From Streptomyces graminofaciens (GTDB lineage Bacteria; Actinomycetota; Actinomycetes; Streptomycetales; Streptomycetaceae): a DNA stretch of 64,000 bases. Below the pieces are notes generated by a model. That model did not search any database and was not told where the DNA came from. It was given only the letters and a program-made list of their open reading frames with translations. The stretch spans positions 9,954,501-10,018,500 of the forward strand of contig NZ_AP018448.1 in assembly GCF_030294945.1 (NCBI RefSeq), read 5' to 3'. Positions 17,101 through 24,153 of this stretch are shown here, piece by piece; position 1 is the stretch's first letter; each line of letters opens with the position of its first letter. The position numbers and the translations under genes are program-made.

Positions 17101-17567
17101 GCGCGGGCCAGCAGGTTCTCGTGGCGGGTGTACGGGCCTCCACCCAGACCCCGCCGATCGCCAGCGGCAAGCGCATCATCTTCGTCACCCTGGAGGACGG
17201 GTCCGGCCTGGTCGACCTGGCCTTCTTCGAGGACTCCCACCCGGCCTGCGCGCACACCGTCTTCCACAGCGGGCTGCTGCTGGTGCGCGGCACGGTCCAG
17301 GTGCGCGGCACCCGCCGTACCGTCGTCGGCACCATGGCCTGGGACCTCGACGAGATCGCCGCCGCCCGCCGCGACCACGGTCCGGAGGCCGCTCTCGCCC
17401 TCCTCGGCGAGACCCGCCCGCACCCGACCCCCGCCCAGCCGCACCGCACCCTGATCAACGGCACTACCGGCGCGCGCCTGCACCCCTATGCAGACCTCCA
17501 GCCCGCCGGCACCCGCTCCGCCGACCTGAAGAAGTTCGGCCACCGCAGCCCGGGGAGCGCAGGATGA
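14112..17567 (+). CDS. dnaE2: Error-prone DNA polymerase III alpha subunit (DnaE2/ImuC-like)
   Basis: 1151 residues, the size of DnaE2-type C-family polymerases. The N-terminal PHP domain begins HLHVASGYSVRYGASHPEQLV. The palm carries catalytic aspartates Asp427 and Asp429 in LPDIDIDVE and Asp581 in NIKLDVLG. Other DnaE segments include GSGAGSMVCHALGI, LFQLESPGQQ, ISLFRPGPV and FGAYGFCRAHAVAFA, and the C-terminus has an OB fold (IIFVTLEDGSGLVDLAFF). ATG 14112 follows a GGAGG site. The next gene, an ImuB-like protein, overlaps by ATGA, giving the mutasome pair; no ImuA/RecA-like partner gene is present. Its expected role is translesion synthesis and induced mutagenesis. A LexA box lies upstream, and pseudogenes flank the pair. 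Confidence 0.88.
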   Translation: MAGFAHLHVASGYSVRYGASHPEQLVRRAAERGMTALALTDRDTVTGAVRFAQACAKDGIRPLFGVDLAVEALAPPPPAQRRRTPARGGAHVVEPPLRFTLLAQDRAGWARLCRITSAAHVGTASGAAPVVVPWEALREYGGPGLMVLLGPLSEPARALSVGREDVAMKLLAPWREIFGREVRLEAVAQKRFGVGPGSLRLAARTLALADRTRTTAVLSNAVRYADPDQHRLADVLDAARLLRPIDRRHLDSGRRWLKDERGMETVARMIAECAGGDIRRTRRLMADTAATAAACTVDPVVDLGLGARHFPEPSLFGAEPRAGGAAQLLRRQCEAGMVRRGLDRDRTALERLAEELKVISALDYDSYFLAVGQVVADIRAKGIRVAARGSGAGSMVCHALGIATANPLDHRLLFERFLSVRRASLPDIDIDVESARRLECYDTIFERFGKERVAVTAMPETYRARRALRDTGLALGIAPADVDRIAKSFPHLRASDIRGALAELPELRQLAAEAHRYGPLWELAEGLDSLVHGMAMHPCGVVISDATLLDRLPVQPTPQGDYPMAMAAKEEIEALGNIKLDVLGVRMQSAMAHAVAEIERTTGSRIDLDDPEQVPLDDVFAFKLIQESQTLGLFQLESPGQQDLLSRLQPRDPQDVIADISLFRPGPVAGGMPERYIAARHGGTPSYAHPDLEPVLADTYGVTIWHEQIIETFAVMTGCDRALAEIARRELGDKSRLPRIKDWFHRQAQARGYSAAVRDEVWKTVEAFGAYGFCRAHAVAFAVPALQSAWLKAHYPAFLLAGLLEHDPGMWPKRVLVSDARRRGVPFLSVDVNRSKAKHTVEKADGEQWGVRLALSAVHGISEEECARTEEGQPYGSLSDFWQRAHPSRPVAERLAEIGALDCLHDSRLTRRDLLLQIAELHRQSRTRSAHEGQLPIEAGVVGGTEPSGLPEMTGREALSAELSTLGIDVSKHLMEHHHRLLREIGATDAAHLSEMRAGQQVLVAGVRASTQTPPIASGKRIIFVTLEDGSGLVDLAFFEDSHPACAHTVFHSGLLLVRGTVQVRGTRRTVVGTMAWDLDEIAAARRDHGPEAALALLGETRPHPTPAQPHRTLINGTTGARLHPYADLQPAGTRSADLKKFGHRSPGSAG

Positions 17568-18544
17568 CCACACGCCAGCGGCACATCGCCCACCTCCACC
17601 TGCACGCAGCACTGACCGAGGATCAGTACACCGACGTCATCGAACTGATGTCCGGTGTCACGCCCCATGTCCAGGCCATCCCGCCCAATGCCGTCCAGCT
17701 CGATCTGACGTCGGCGCTCCGGTACTTCGATCTGTCCCCCTATGACGTCGTTCAGTTGGCGAAGATCCGTCTGAAGGCGCTGTACGGCATCGACAGCAGC
17801 GCCGGGCTCGCCGGCAACCGCATGCTGGCGGCCATGGCGGCCGACGCGTCCCCACCAGGAGACACCACCTGGGTCCCCGCCGGGCAGGCGGCCGACTGGC
17901 TGTATCCGCGGCCGGTCACCGCACTGCCCGGGATCGGCCGCACCACAGCGGAGACGCTCAGCAGGTATGGGCTACACACCATCGGCCAGATCGTCGACCT
18001 GCCCGCCGGAACCCTCCAGCGACTGCTCGGCGCAGGTCCCGCCCGGCTGCTGGCCGAGCGCGCCCGAGGGCACGACCTCCGTCCGGTCACCCCGTCGGAA
18101 CCGGCGGCGCATCTGGTCGCCGACCTGGTGCTGGAGCGGGACTGCCTCGACCCGGCGCAGCAGCACCGAGCAGTCCTGGGACTTGCCGACCAGATCGGCC
18201 AACGCCTGCGCGGTGAACGCCAGATCACCGGTCGGCTCACCCTCACCGTGCGGTACGCCGACGGCAGCTCGACTACGCGCACGCGTGCCTTGTCGGAGCC
18301 CACTGACCACTCATCCGCGCTCGTGACAGCTGCCTTGGGTCTGCTGAACGCCCTCGGGCTGCAGCGGGCGAGAGTACGCGCCTTCGTGATCCGCGCCGAC
18401 GCCCTGCTGCCGGCTGATAGCGCCTACCGCCAGCTCTCCCTGGATCCCGGTGACGATCGCGCCCGCGCAGCCGAAGCCGCCGCCGACCGAGCCCGCCGAC
18501 GCTTTGGGTCCGAGGCCATTCGTCCAGCGACTCTGGCCAACTAA
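17564..18544 (+). CDS. ImuB-like inactive Y-family polymerase protein
   Basis: 326 residues resembling the Y-family polymerase core but without its active site. Where DinB has the acidic SIDE motif before the DLT strand, this protein has PPNAVQLDLTSALRYF (residues 40-55), so the catalytic pair is replaced by Pro-Asn. The first metal-binding Asp is also replaced (HLHLH, 10-14). A helix-hairpin-helix (LPGIGRTTAETLSRYGLHTI, ~121-140) and a little-finger domain follow. Near the C-terminus RQLSLD (289-294) resembles a beta-clamp-binding motif. This is the logic of ImuB, a scaffold that brings ImuC/DnaE2 to the sliding clamp. It is translationally coupled to the dnaE2-like gene. Confidence 0.82.
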   Translation: MTTRQRHIAHLHLHAALTEDQYTDVIELMSGVTPHVQAIPPNAVQLDLTSALRYFDLSPYDVVQLAKIRLKALYGIDSSAGLAGNRMLAAMAADASPPGDTTWVPAGQAADWLYPRPVTALPGIGRTTAETLSRYGLHTIGQIVDLPAGTLQRLLGAGPARLLAERARGHDLRPVTPSEPAAHLVADLVLERDCLDPAQQHRAVLGLADQIGQRLRGERQITGRLTLTVRYADGSSTTRTRALSEPTDHSSALVTAALGLLNALGLQRARVRAFVIRADALLPADSAYRQLSLDPGDDRARAAEAAADRARRRFGSEAIRPATLAN

Positions 18545-18658
18545 CTGCTCCGTGCTCCGCCAGGCGTTCGAAGTCGTTGTGCCTCGGACTGAACCCGGCG
18601 TACAGCCTGACTCGTCTGCCGCTCTCTATTTCCGCAGTTCGGAAGCCATGTTTACCGA

Positions 18659-18991
18659 CTAAACAAACCATCGGGGTCGAATCCGTGAACGGGTGTTGTC
18701 GCGGTTCATCCGCACCGCGAGCGAGATCAGGCTGCGCGCGCCCGGCAGCGCGGCCAGCGCGTGCCCTCGTTCGCCGGCCAGGTCGAGGTGGTCCAGGCTC
18801 GCGGCCGTCGCGTCGTCCGCTCCTGAAGCGAGGCACAACTCGCGCAGCCAGGCGGCATCGATCGTCGGTGGCGGGCTCGCGGCCACGTCCGCCGCCCTTC
18901 GCGTCGGCACGGCACGTACCGACGGTTGCCCGCCGAGTTTGGCCGGCAACCTCGGCTGACTTGATCGCCGCCTGACGGGTCGCTCGCTCAT
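18659..18991 (-). pseudogene. Truncated copy of the [4Fe-4S] reductase gene (N-terminal ~110 codons)
   Basis: The minus strand reads from ATG 18991 (GGAAGG 6 bases upstream) through TIDAAWLRELCLASGAD, LAGERGHALAALPGARSL and ISLAVRMNRDNTRSR, then stops at TAG 18661. This is a diverged paralogue of residues ~1-100 of the intact gene at 20950-22074 (IDAAWLRELCLAAGAD, LAVRMNRDN versus MAVRMNRDN). All cluster-binding cysteines are missing, so it is a dead fragment. The intact copy has the opposite orientation. The stretch 18545-18658 beyond it shows no recognisable homology. Confidence 0.8.
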
Positions 18992-19122
18992 CCCGTCACC
19001 TTCCTCGTGGGGTCGATTTACCAACCCGCTATGCGAGTTGGCCGTGCGTGCGGGCAAGGGGGACTCCGGTGGGTCTGTCGGGACTCGCGTGGAGCGCCAG
19101 GCCTCGGGGGCTCGTATCGATA

Positions 19123-19136
19123 AAACCGATCGGTTT
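19123..19136. promoter_or_regulatory. TetR operator copy 1 (AAACCGATCGGTTT), between two remnants
   Basis: A perfect 14-bp palindrome identical to the core of the site before the TetR gene at 23511-23528. It sits between the truncated reductase gene (minus, from 18991) and the Old Yellow Enzyme remnant (plus, from ~19144), as a divergent control site would. Confidence 0.8.
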
Positions 19137-19143
19137 ACAGTGG

Positions 19144-19500
19144 GAGCGGACCAACCGGCGGACCGATTCGTGCGGTGGTGACCTCCCGTCCCGGGTCCGC
19201 TTCGCCTCCGAGGTCGTCGAGGCCGTCCGGGCAGCCGTCGCGCCCGACTTCCCTGTCTTTCTTTCTTCCGGCTGTCGCAGTGGAAGTCGGGGCAGTGCGA
19301 GGCCCGCCTCGCCGACACCCCGGCAGAGCTGGAGGCGATCCTTGCGCCGCTGGCCGACGCCGGTGTCGATGTCTTCCACGCGTCCACTCGTTCGACCCCG
19401 AGTGGGCCCGCAAGGCGCTGGCCGGACGCCCCGGGGACGCCGAGCCCTACCACGCGGGACTCCTCAAGACCCTCTCCGCTGACCTCGCTCTTCGGAGAGC
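19144..19500 (+). pseudogene. Old Yellow Enzyme (NADH:flavin oxidoreductase) remnant
   Basis: From about 19147 the sequence reads RTNRRTDSCGGDLPSRVRF, matching the N-x-R-x-D-x-Y-G-G-S motif of OYE-family proteins, then ASEVVEAVRAAVAPDFPV. After a frame change comes SGQCEARLADTPAELEAI, then LAPLADAGVDVFHASTR. That is joined to a C-terminal-like FDPEWARKALAGRPGDAEPY. The N-terminal half of the barrel and a central block are gone, and at least one frameshift is present. OYE enzymes reduce activated alkenes and quinones. The operator 19123-19136 lies directly upstream, so the gene once belonged to the same regulon as its neighbours. Confidence 0.7.
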
Positions 19501-19539
19501 TGCCGCATGTGGCAGCCGGACTTGCCCGACGCCGGGGAC

Positions 19540-19587
19540 TTGCACGAGAAAACCGATCGGTTTACAGTCTGGGAAACTGATCGGTTT
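19540..19587 (+). promoter_or_regulatory. Promoter of the SDR gene with two TetR operators
   Basis: TTGCAC (-35, 19540-19545) and TACAGT (-10, 19563-19568) are 17 bases apart. The palindrome AAACCGATCGGTTT (19550-19563) fills the spacer. A second copy with one change, AAACTGATCGGTTT (19574-19587), covers the likely start site. Centres are 24 bp apart. Binding would block polymerase directly. Confidence 0.8.
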
Positions 19588-19604
19588 CGTTGTTGGAGGA
19601 AGTC

Positions 19605-20306
19605 ATGACAGCAATCAGCGGCGCCAACGTCTTCGTCACCGGAGGCGGCCGGGGCATCGGCAAGGCGATGGTCGAGGAGCTGTACGCGCGCGGCGCCGCC
19701 AAGGTGTACGCCACGGCCCGTGACCCGCGCGCGGTGGCGCACTCCGATGCCGTTCCGCTGGCGCTCGAGGTCACCGACCCGGCATCCGTGGCAGCCGCCG
19801 CCGAGCAGGCCCAGGACGTCACCATCCTGATCAACAACGCCGGCGCCTCGGTCGGCGCTTCGTACCTTGATTCCCCGATGGACGACGTGCGCAGGGACCT
19901 CGAGACCAACTTCTACGGGCCGCTGCTGGTCACCCGGGCTTTCGCCCCGATCATCGAGCGCAACGGCGGGGGCCACATCCTCAACGCGCACTCCGCCCTG
20001 TCCTGGCTGGCCGACGGTACGCCCTACAGCGCCTCCAAAGCCGCCTTCTGGTCGCAGACCAACTCCCTGCGTCTGCAGCTGCAGCCGCGTGGCATCACGG
20101 TGACCGGGCTCCACATGGCGTACGTGGACACGGACATGACGGCGGGCCTCGACGCACCCAAGGCCAAGCCCCGTGACATCGCCGTGGCCGCGCTCGACGG
20201 CATCGAGGCGGGGGCGCACGAGGTGCTGGCCGACGACACCACGCGCTGGGTCAAGTCGCAGCTGTCCGCCGACCTGGAAGCCCTGTACGCGCAGCTGAAG
20301 AAGTAG
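19605..20306 (+). CDS. Short-chain dehydrogenase/reductase
   Basis: 233 residues, a classical SDR. The NAD(P)-binding motif TGGGRGIG is at residues ~12-19, the structural NNAG motif is in ILINNAGASVG, and the catalytic YxxxK is in PYSASKAAFW with a preceding Ser in LNAHSALSW. The substrate is unknown; a carbonyl or quinone substrate would fit its regulon. ATG 19605 follows GGAGG by 6 bases. It is the first intact gene under the AAACCGATCGGTTT operators, and the hydrolase remnant follows it. Confidence 0.88.
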   Translation: MTAISGANVFVTGGGRGIGKAMVEELYARGAAKVYATARDPRAVAHSDAVPLALEVTDPASVAAAAEQAQDVTILINNAGASVGASYLDSPMDDVRRDLETNFYGPLLVTRAFAPIIERNGGGHILNAHSALSWLADGTPYSASKAAFWSQTNSLRLQLQPRGITVTGLHMAYVDTDMTAGLDAPKAKPRDIAVAALDGIEAGAHEVLADDTTRWVKSQLSADLEALYAQLKK

Positions 20307-20410
20307 CACGGGCCCGGGGATTCCGAGGAGGTCCCTGTGGACAGCTGGTTGCAGGAGTCTCCCGCCGAGGCCGACGGCGCTCCTCGACTCCTGTCCCTGC
20401 GTCGAGGCTC

Positions 20411-20725
20411 AGCGCCCCGCTCATCGACCGGCTCTGGCGGGAATGGTCACCCGGCTACGAGCTGCCGGACGCGGAGCGTGCCGCGCTCAAGGAAACCCTC
20501 CGCGCTCCAGGAGTCGTGACCGAAACCCTGGGCTACTACCGCCAGTTGTTCTCGCCTCCCGCGGACAAGGCGACCCAAGAGCTGGAAGAGCGGGCAAGCG
20601 GCGCCATCACCGTCCCGTCGCTCTATCTGTATGGGGCCGACGACAACTGCATGTCCGTGGGCCCGGGGAGTTGAGCGACGGTATGGACGCCGTCTTCAAG
20701 AACGGCTTCGAACGCATCGTCGTAC
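20411..20725 (+). pseudogene. Alpha/beta-hydrolase remnant (C-terminal half)
   Basis: The frame from about 20411 reads APLIDRLWREWSPGYELPDA, then GYYRQLFSPP and ITVPSLYLYGADDNCMS, the cap-to-acid region of epoxide-hydrolase-like alpha/beta hydrolases. After a frame change near 20670 it gives ELSDGMDAVFKNGFERIVV and breaks off before the catalytic His. The nucleophile half is absent. Confidence 0.65.
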
Positions 20726-20737
20726 GCGATGTCGGGT

Positions 20738-20850
20738 CCGTGAGCAGAGTGATGGTCCAGATGCTGCTTGCGCAGGGCCACCCAGTGCGCGCGTTCGTGC
20801 GACGGGACGACGAGCGCGCGCACGCCCTCCGCCAGGCAGGTGCCCATAGC
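20738..20850 (+). pseudogene. NmrA/NAD(P)-binding protein fragment
   Basis: The segment encodes VMVQMLLAQGHPVRAFVRRD and ERAHALRQAGA, which match the beta1-alpha1-beta2 part of NmrA-type NAD(P)-binding proteins after their GxxGxxG motif. It begins within about 15 bases of the hydrolase remnant and ends at the next operator-promoter, so it is a deletion junction of two genes. Confidence 0.5.
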
Positions 20851-20856
20851 TCGGAC

Positions 20857-20903
20857 TTGCATGCGAAAACCGATCAGTTTACGGTGGTGAAACTGTTCGG
20901 TTT
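20857..20903 (+). promoter_or_regulatory. Promoter of the [4Fe-4S] reductase gene with two TetR operators
   Basis: TTGCAT (20857-20862) and TACGGT (20880-20885) are 17 bases apart, with AAACCGATCAGTTT (20867-20880) in the spacer and AAACTGTTCGGTTT (20890-20903) downstream. Centres are 23 bp apart. The architecture copies that of the SDR promoter, including the preceding GGACTTGCA. Confidence 0.78.
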
Positions 20904-20949
20904 CTCGCCGTGGTGGCGAGCCTCGTCCCCGCATCTCCAGGAGCATCGG

Positions 20950-22074
20950 ATGGCTGCCGCGCGCGACGCCGAGGGGCAATCGACTCATCCCAGGGTTCCG
21001 GCGAAGCTGGCGGCCCACCCGTCGGTGCAGGCCGTGCTCGCCCGGCGCAGGGCCGGAGATGTCACGAGCCCGCCGGCGGTGATCGACGCGGCCTGGCTGC
21101 GCGAGCTGTGCCTGGCGGCCGGGGCGGACGACGTCGCCGCGGTCAGCCTGGACCACCCGGACCTGGCCGGCGAGCGTGAGCACGCGCAGTCCGCGCTGCC
21201 CGGCACCCGCACCCTGATCGCGATGGCGGTCCGGATGAACCGCGACAACTGCCGCTCTCCGGCCCGCAGCGTGGCCAACCAGGAGTTCCATCAGACCGAC
21301 GAGCAGGCCAACCACGCCGCCCGCAGCGTCACCCAGGCGCTCCAGGACGCCGGCTACCGCGCCCTCAACCCGTCGGTCGGCTTCCCCCAGGAGATGGACC
21401 GCTTCCCCAGTGAGCGGATCTGGGTGGTGGCGCACAAGACGGTCGCGGTGGCCGCCGGGCTCGGCGTGATGGGCCTGCACCGCAATGTCATCCATCCGAA
21501 GTTCGGCAGCTTCGTCCTGCTCGTGACCGTCCTGGTGGACGCGGAGGTGAGCGAGTATGGGCAGGCGCTGGACTACAACCCCTGCATCGACTGCAAGTTG
21601 TGCGTCGCCGCCTGCCCGGTCGGCGCCATCGCCAAGGACGGCGCCTTCGACGCGCTGGCCTGCACCACGCACAACTACCGAGAGTTCATGAGCGGGTTCA
21701 CCGACTGGGCGCAGACGGTGGCCGACAGCGAGGACGCGGCCGACTACCGCTCCCGCGTCACCGATTCCGAGAGCGCCTCCATGTGGCAGAGCCTGAGCTC
21801 TCCGCCCGGCTACAAGTCCGGCTACTGCCTTGCCGTCTGCCCCGCCGGCGAGGACGTCCTGGGCCCGTACCTGGACGACCGCAAAACGTTCATGGACACC
21901 GTGCTGCGACCGCTCCAGGACAAGAAGGAAACCCTGTACGTCCTGCCGGGCTCCCATGCGCAGGAGTACGCCCGGCGCCGCTTCCCCCACAAGCCCGTCA
22001 AGGAAGTGACCGGCGGCTGGCAGCCCCCGGCGAAACGCTCCGCGTCCACCGACCGAGAGACACGTACGTCATGA
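20950..22074 (+). CDS. Double [4Fe-4S] reductase, epoxyqueuosine-reductase-like
   Basis: 374 residues. Cluster cysteines are C212, C215, C218 and C222 (PCIDCKLCVAACPVGAI), plus C238, C293 and C297 (GYCLAVCPAGED), giving two ferredoxin-type clusters. The overall plan (N-terminal domain, central DKLGVMGLHRNVI-like region read here as GLGVMGLHRNVIHPKFGSF, then the ferredoxin domain) recalls QueG and reductive-dehalogenase-like proteins. A corrinoid site cannot be confirmed by eye, so a redox role beyond QueG is possible. ATG 20950 follows GGAG. The gene overlaps the DUF3533 gene by ATGA and lies under two operators. A truncated paralogue lies at 18659-18991. Confidence 0.75.
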   Translation: MAAARDAEGQSTHPRVPAKLAAHPSVQAVLARRRAGDVTSPPAVIDAAWLRELCLAAGADDVAAVSLDHPDLAGEREHAQSALPGTRTLIAMAVRMNRDNCRSPARSVANQEFHQTDEQANHAARSVTQALQDAGYRALNPSVGFPQEMDRFPSERIWVVAHKTVAVAAGLGVMGLHRNVIHPKFGSFVLLVTVLVDAEVSEYGQALDYNPCIDCKLCVAACPVGAIAKDGAFDALACTTHNYREFMSGFTDWAQTVADSEDAADYRSRVTDSESASMWQSLSSPPGYKSGYCLAVCPAGEDVLGPYLDDRKTFMDTVLRPLQDKKETLYVLPGSHAQEYARRRFPHKPVKEVTGGWQPPAKRSASTDRETRTS

Positions 22075-23369
22075 GTGGCATTCACCCCTTCCGCGTCCTG
22101 CGTGCCAAGCCTCTGTGGATCGCGAACGGCGTCATCACGGGCGTACTCGCGCTGCTGTTCGCCGTCCTCTATGTCGGTGCCAACATCGATCCGGCCGGGC
22201 ATATGAAGAACCTGCCCGTCGGGCTGGTCAACGCCGACAAGGGGGCCGTCGTCGGCGGCAAGCAGGTCAACCTTGGGGCGCAGATCACCGAGTCGATCAG
22301 GAACTCGACCGCGAGCGGAGACAAGATCGACTGGAAGGTGATGGACGAGAAGGAGATGAAGGAGGAGCTCGGCAAGGGCAAGCTGTTCGGCGCGCTCGTC
22401 GTCCCCGCCGACTTCACCTCCTCCGCCACCGCACTGACCGGCACCGCGACCACCGGGACCCCGGTGCGCCCGACACTGACGGTGCTGACCAACCAGTCCG
22501 CCGGCAGCCTGGGTTCTGGTCTGGCCCGGACGGCGACTACCCAAGCGGCCGAGAACGCCTCGCTCCAGGTGGGCAAGGAGCTGACCGGCCAGATCGGGAC
22601 CGCGCAGGCGAAGCTGCCCGCAGCGGCACGCGTCCTGCTGGCCGACCCGGCCGCCGTCACGGTCGAGGACGGCCACCCCCTCGACTCACACAGCGGCCTG
22701 GGCCTGACGGCGTTCTACTACGCACTCACCCTCGTGGTCGTCGGCATGCTCTCCGCCAACGTCATCAGCGGCCAGGTGGACCACGCCCTCGGCTACACCC
22801 ACAACGACATGGGCCCGCTGCGCCTGCACCGCCCGCTGATCCGGGCGACCCGGGTCCAGACCCTCGCCGTCAGCAGCACCCTCATGACCGGCCTGTCCCT
22901 GCTGATGGGCACCCTGGTCATGGCCGGCGCGGTCGGCATCATGGGCATGGACGCCTCCCGTCTGCCGCTGCTGTGGCTGTACTCGGTGTGCGCCATCGCC
23001 GTCACCGGGATCGGCGCGCTCACCCTCCTCGCCGTGTTCGGCACGCCCGGCATGCTGGTGGTCACGCTGGTCTTCATCGGGATGGCGGTTCCCACGGCCG
23101 GTGCCACCACCCCCATCGAGGCGCTGCCCGGCTTCTACCGCTTCCTCGCGGAGTTCGAGCCGCTGCGACAGATCACCGGCGGCATCCGCTCGATCCTCTA
23201 CTACGACGCCCAGGGTGACGCGGGTCTGACGCGGGGTTGGGTCATGATGGCGGCCGGACTCGTGGCGGCCGCACTGTTCGGCTTCGGCGTGCTGGGGTGG
23301 TACGACCGCAAGGGACTGCACCGCATCCCGGCGGAGACGAAGCCCGAGAAGACCGCCGTCCCGGCGTGA
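22071..23369 (+). CDS. DUF3533 / YhgE-Pip-like membrane protein
   Basis: 432 residues. One N-terminal transmembrane helix (WIANGVITGVLALLFAVLYV) is followed by a ~190-residue extracytoplasmic domain starting PVGLVNADKGAVVGG. Then come about five helices in ABC-2-permease arrangement and a cytoplasmic tail. This is the DUF3533/SNG1-YhgE plan; such proteins are linked to export or resistance, but no transport activity is proven. It overlaps the reductase gene by ATGA, so it is translated with it. It is followed by the TetR gene, whose own operator lies between. Confidence 0.8.
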   Translation: MSGIHPFRVLRAKPLWIANGVITGVLALLFAVLYVGANIDPAGHMKNLPVGLVNADKGAVVGGKQVNLGAQITESIRNSTASGDKIDWKVMDEKEMKEELGKGKLFGALVVPADFTSSATALTGTATTGTPVRPTLTVLTNQSAGSLGSGLARTATTQAAENASLQVGKELTGQIGTAQAKLPAAARVLLADPAAVTVEDGHPLDSHSGLGLTAFYYALTLVVVGMLSANVISGQVDHALGYTHNDMGPLRLHRPLIRATRVQTLAVSSTLMTGLSLLMGTLVMAGAVGIMGMDASRLPLLWLYSVCAIAVTGIGALTLLAVFGTPGMLVVTLVFIGMAVPTAGATTPIEALPGFYRFLAEFEPLRQITGGIRSILYYDAQGDAGLTRGWVMMAAGLVAAALFGFGVLGWYDRKGLHRIPAETKPEKTAVPA

Positions 23370-23510
23370 CGGCAGGTCACCCGAGACGGGCCATTACTCG
23401 GAATGGCCCCGGTGTGTGTCGCCCTGCCGGGGGCGACAGGCGAGCGCACCATCATGGCTCGGCGACGGTCTTTCCCCCAGGCCGGCGCCGAGCCTCTGCC
23501 CGGAGCCCCT

Positions 23511-23528
23511 GAAAACCGATCGGTTTTC
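23511..23528. promoter_or_regulatory. TetR operator at the regulator gene (18-bp perfect palindrome)
   Basis: GAAAACCGATCGGTTTTC is a perfect 18-bp palindrome 30 bases before the TetR start codon. It contains the 14-bp core found at five further places between 19123 and 20903, which indicates autoregulation and a local regulon. Confidence 0.85.
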
Positions 23529-23558
23529 TTTTCGCCCGCTTCGGGTTAACCTCGTGGT

Positions 23559-24128
23559 ATGACCACCGAAGTGAAGCTGAGCCCCAGGGAGCGGTTGCTG
23601 GAGGCGGCGGCCACGCTCACCTACCGAGACGGCGTCAGCATCGGCGTCGAGGCGCTGTGCAAGGCGGCTGGCGTGTCGAAACGCTCCATGTACCAGCTGT
23701 TCGAGAGCAAGGACGAACTCCTGGCAGTAAGCCTGAAGGAGCGCGCCTCCGCCCACGTGGCGGCTCTCCTGCCCGCGGCCGACGATGGCCGGTCGCCCCG
23801 CGAGCGGATCCTGCACGTCTTCGAGCAGGTGGAATCGCAGGCAGGGGCGCCCGAGTTCCGGGGCTGCCGGTACCTGGCCGTGCAGATCGAACTCAAGGAT
23901 CAGAGTCATCCCGCGAGCCGGGTCGCCCATCAGGTCAAGGCGAATCTGACCGTCTTCTTCCGTGCCGAGGCCGAGCAGGGCGGGGCGGGCGATCCCGATC
24001 TGCTGGCCCGACAGCTCAGCCTGGTCTTCGACGGCGCCAGCGCCCGCGCGGGAATCCAGGCCGACAACCTGACCGGGCTCATCGCACCCACGGTGACCAC
24101 CTTGCTCGACGCGGCAGGCGTACGCTGA
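23559..24128 (+). CDS. TetR-family repressor of the redox regulon
   Basis: 189 residues. The HTH is at ~11-55 (RERLLEAAATLTYRDGVSIG, then CKAAGVSKRSMYQLFESKDEL), followed by a ligand domain with FRGCRYLAVQIELKD, a single cysteine in a region that in several TetR repressors senses electrophiles. The gene sits immediately after its palindromic operator, so it probably represses itself and the SDR, [4Fe-4S] reductase and DUF3533 genes. The former OYE target recalls NemR-type regulation of ene-reductases; that parallel is inference. Confidence 0.88.
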   Translation: MTTEVKLSPRERLLEAAATLTYRDGVSIGVEALCKAAGVSKRSMYQLFESKDELLAVSLKERASAHVAALLPAADDGRSPRERILHVFEQVESQAGAPEFRGCRYLAVQIELKDQSHPASRVAHQVKANLTVFFRAEAEQGGAGDPDLLARQLSLVFDGASARAGIQADNLTGLIAPTVTTLLDAAGVR

Positions 24129-24153
24129 CGCATCGCCCGTCCAGAAAACTCCC

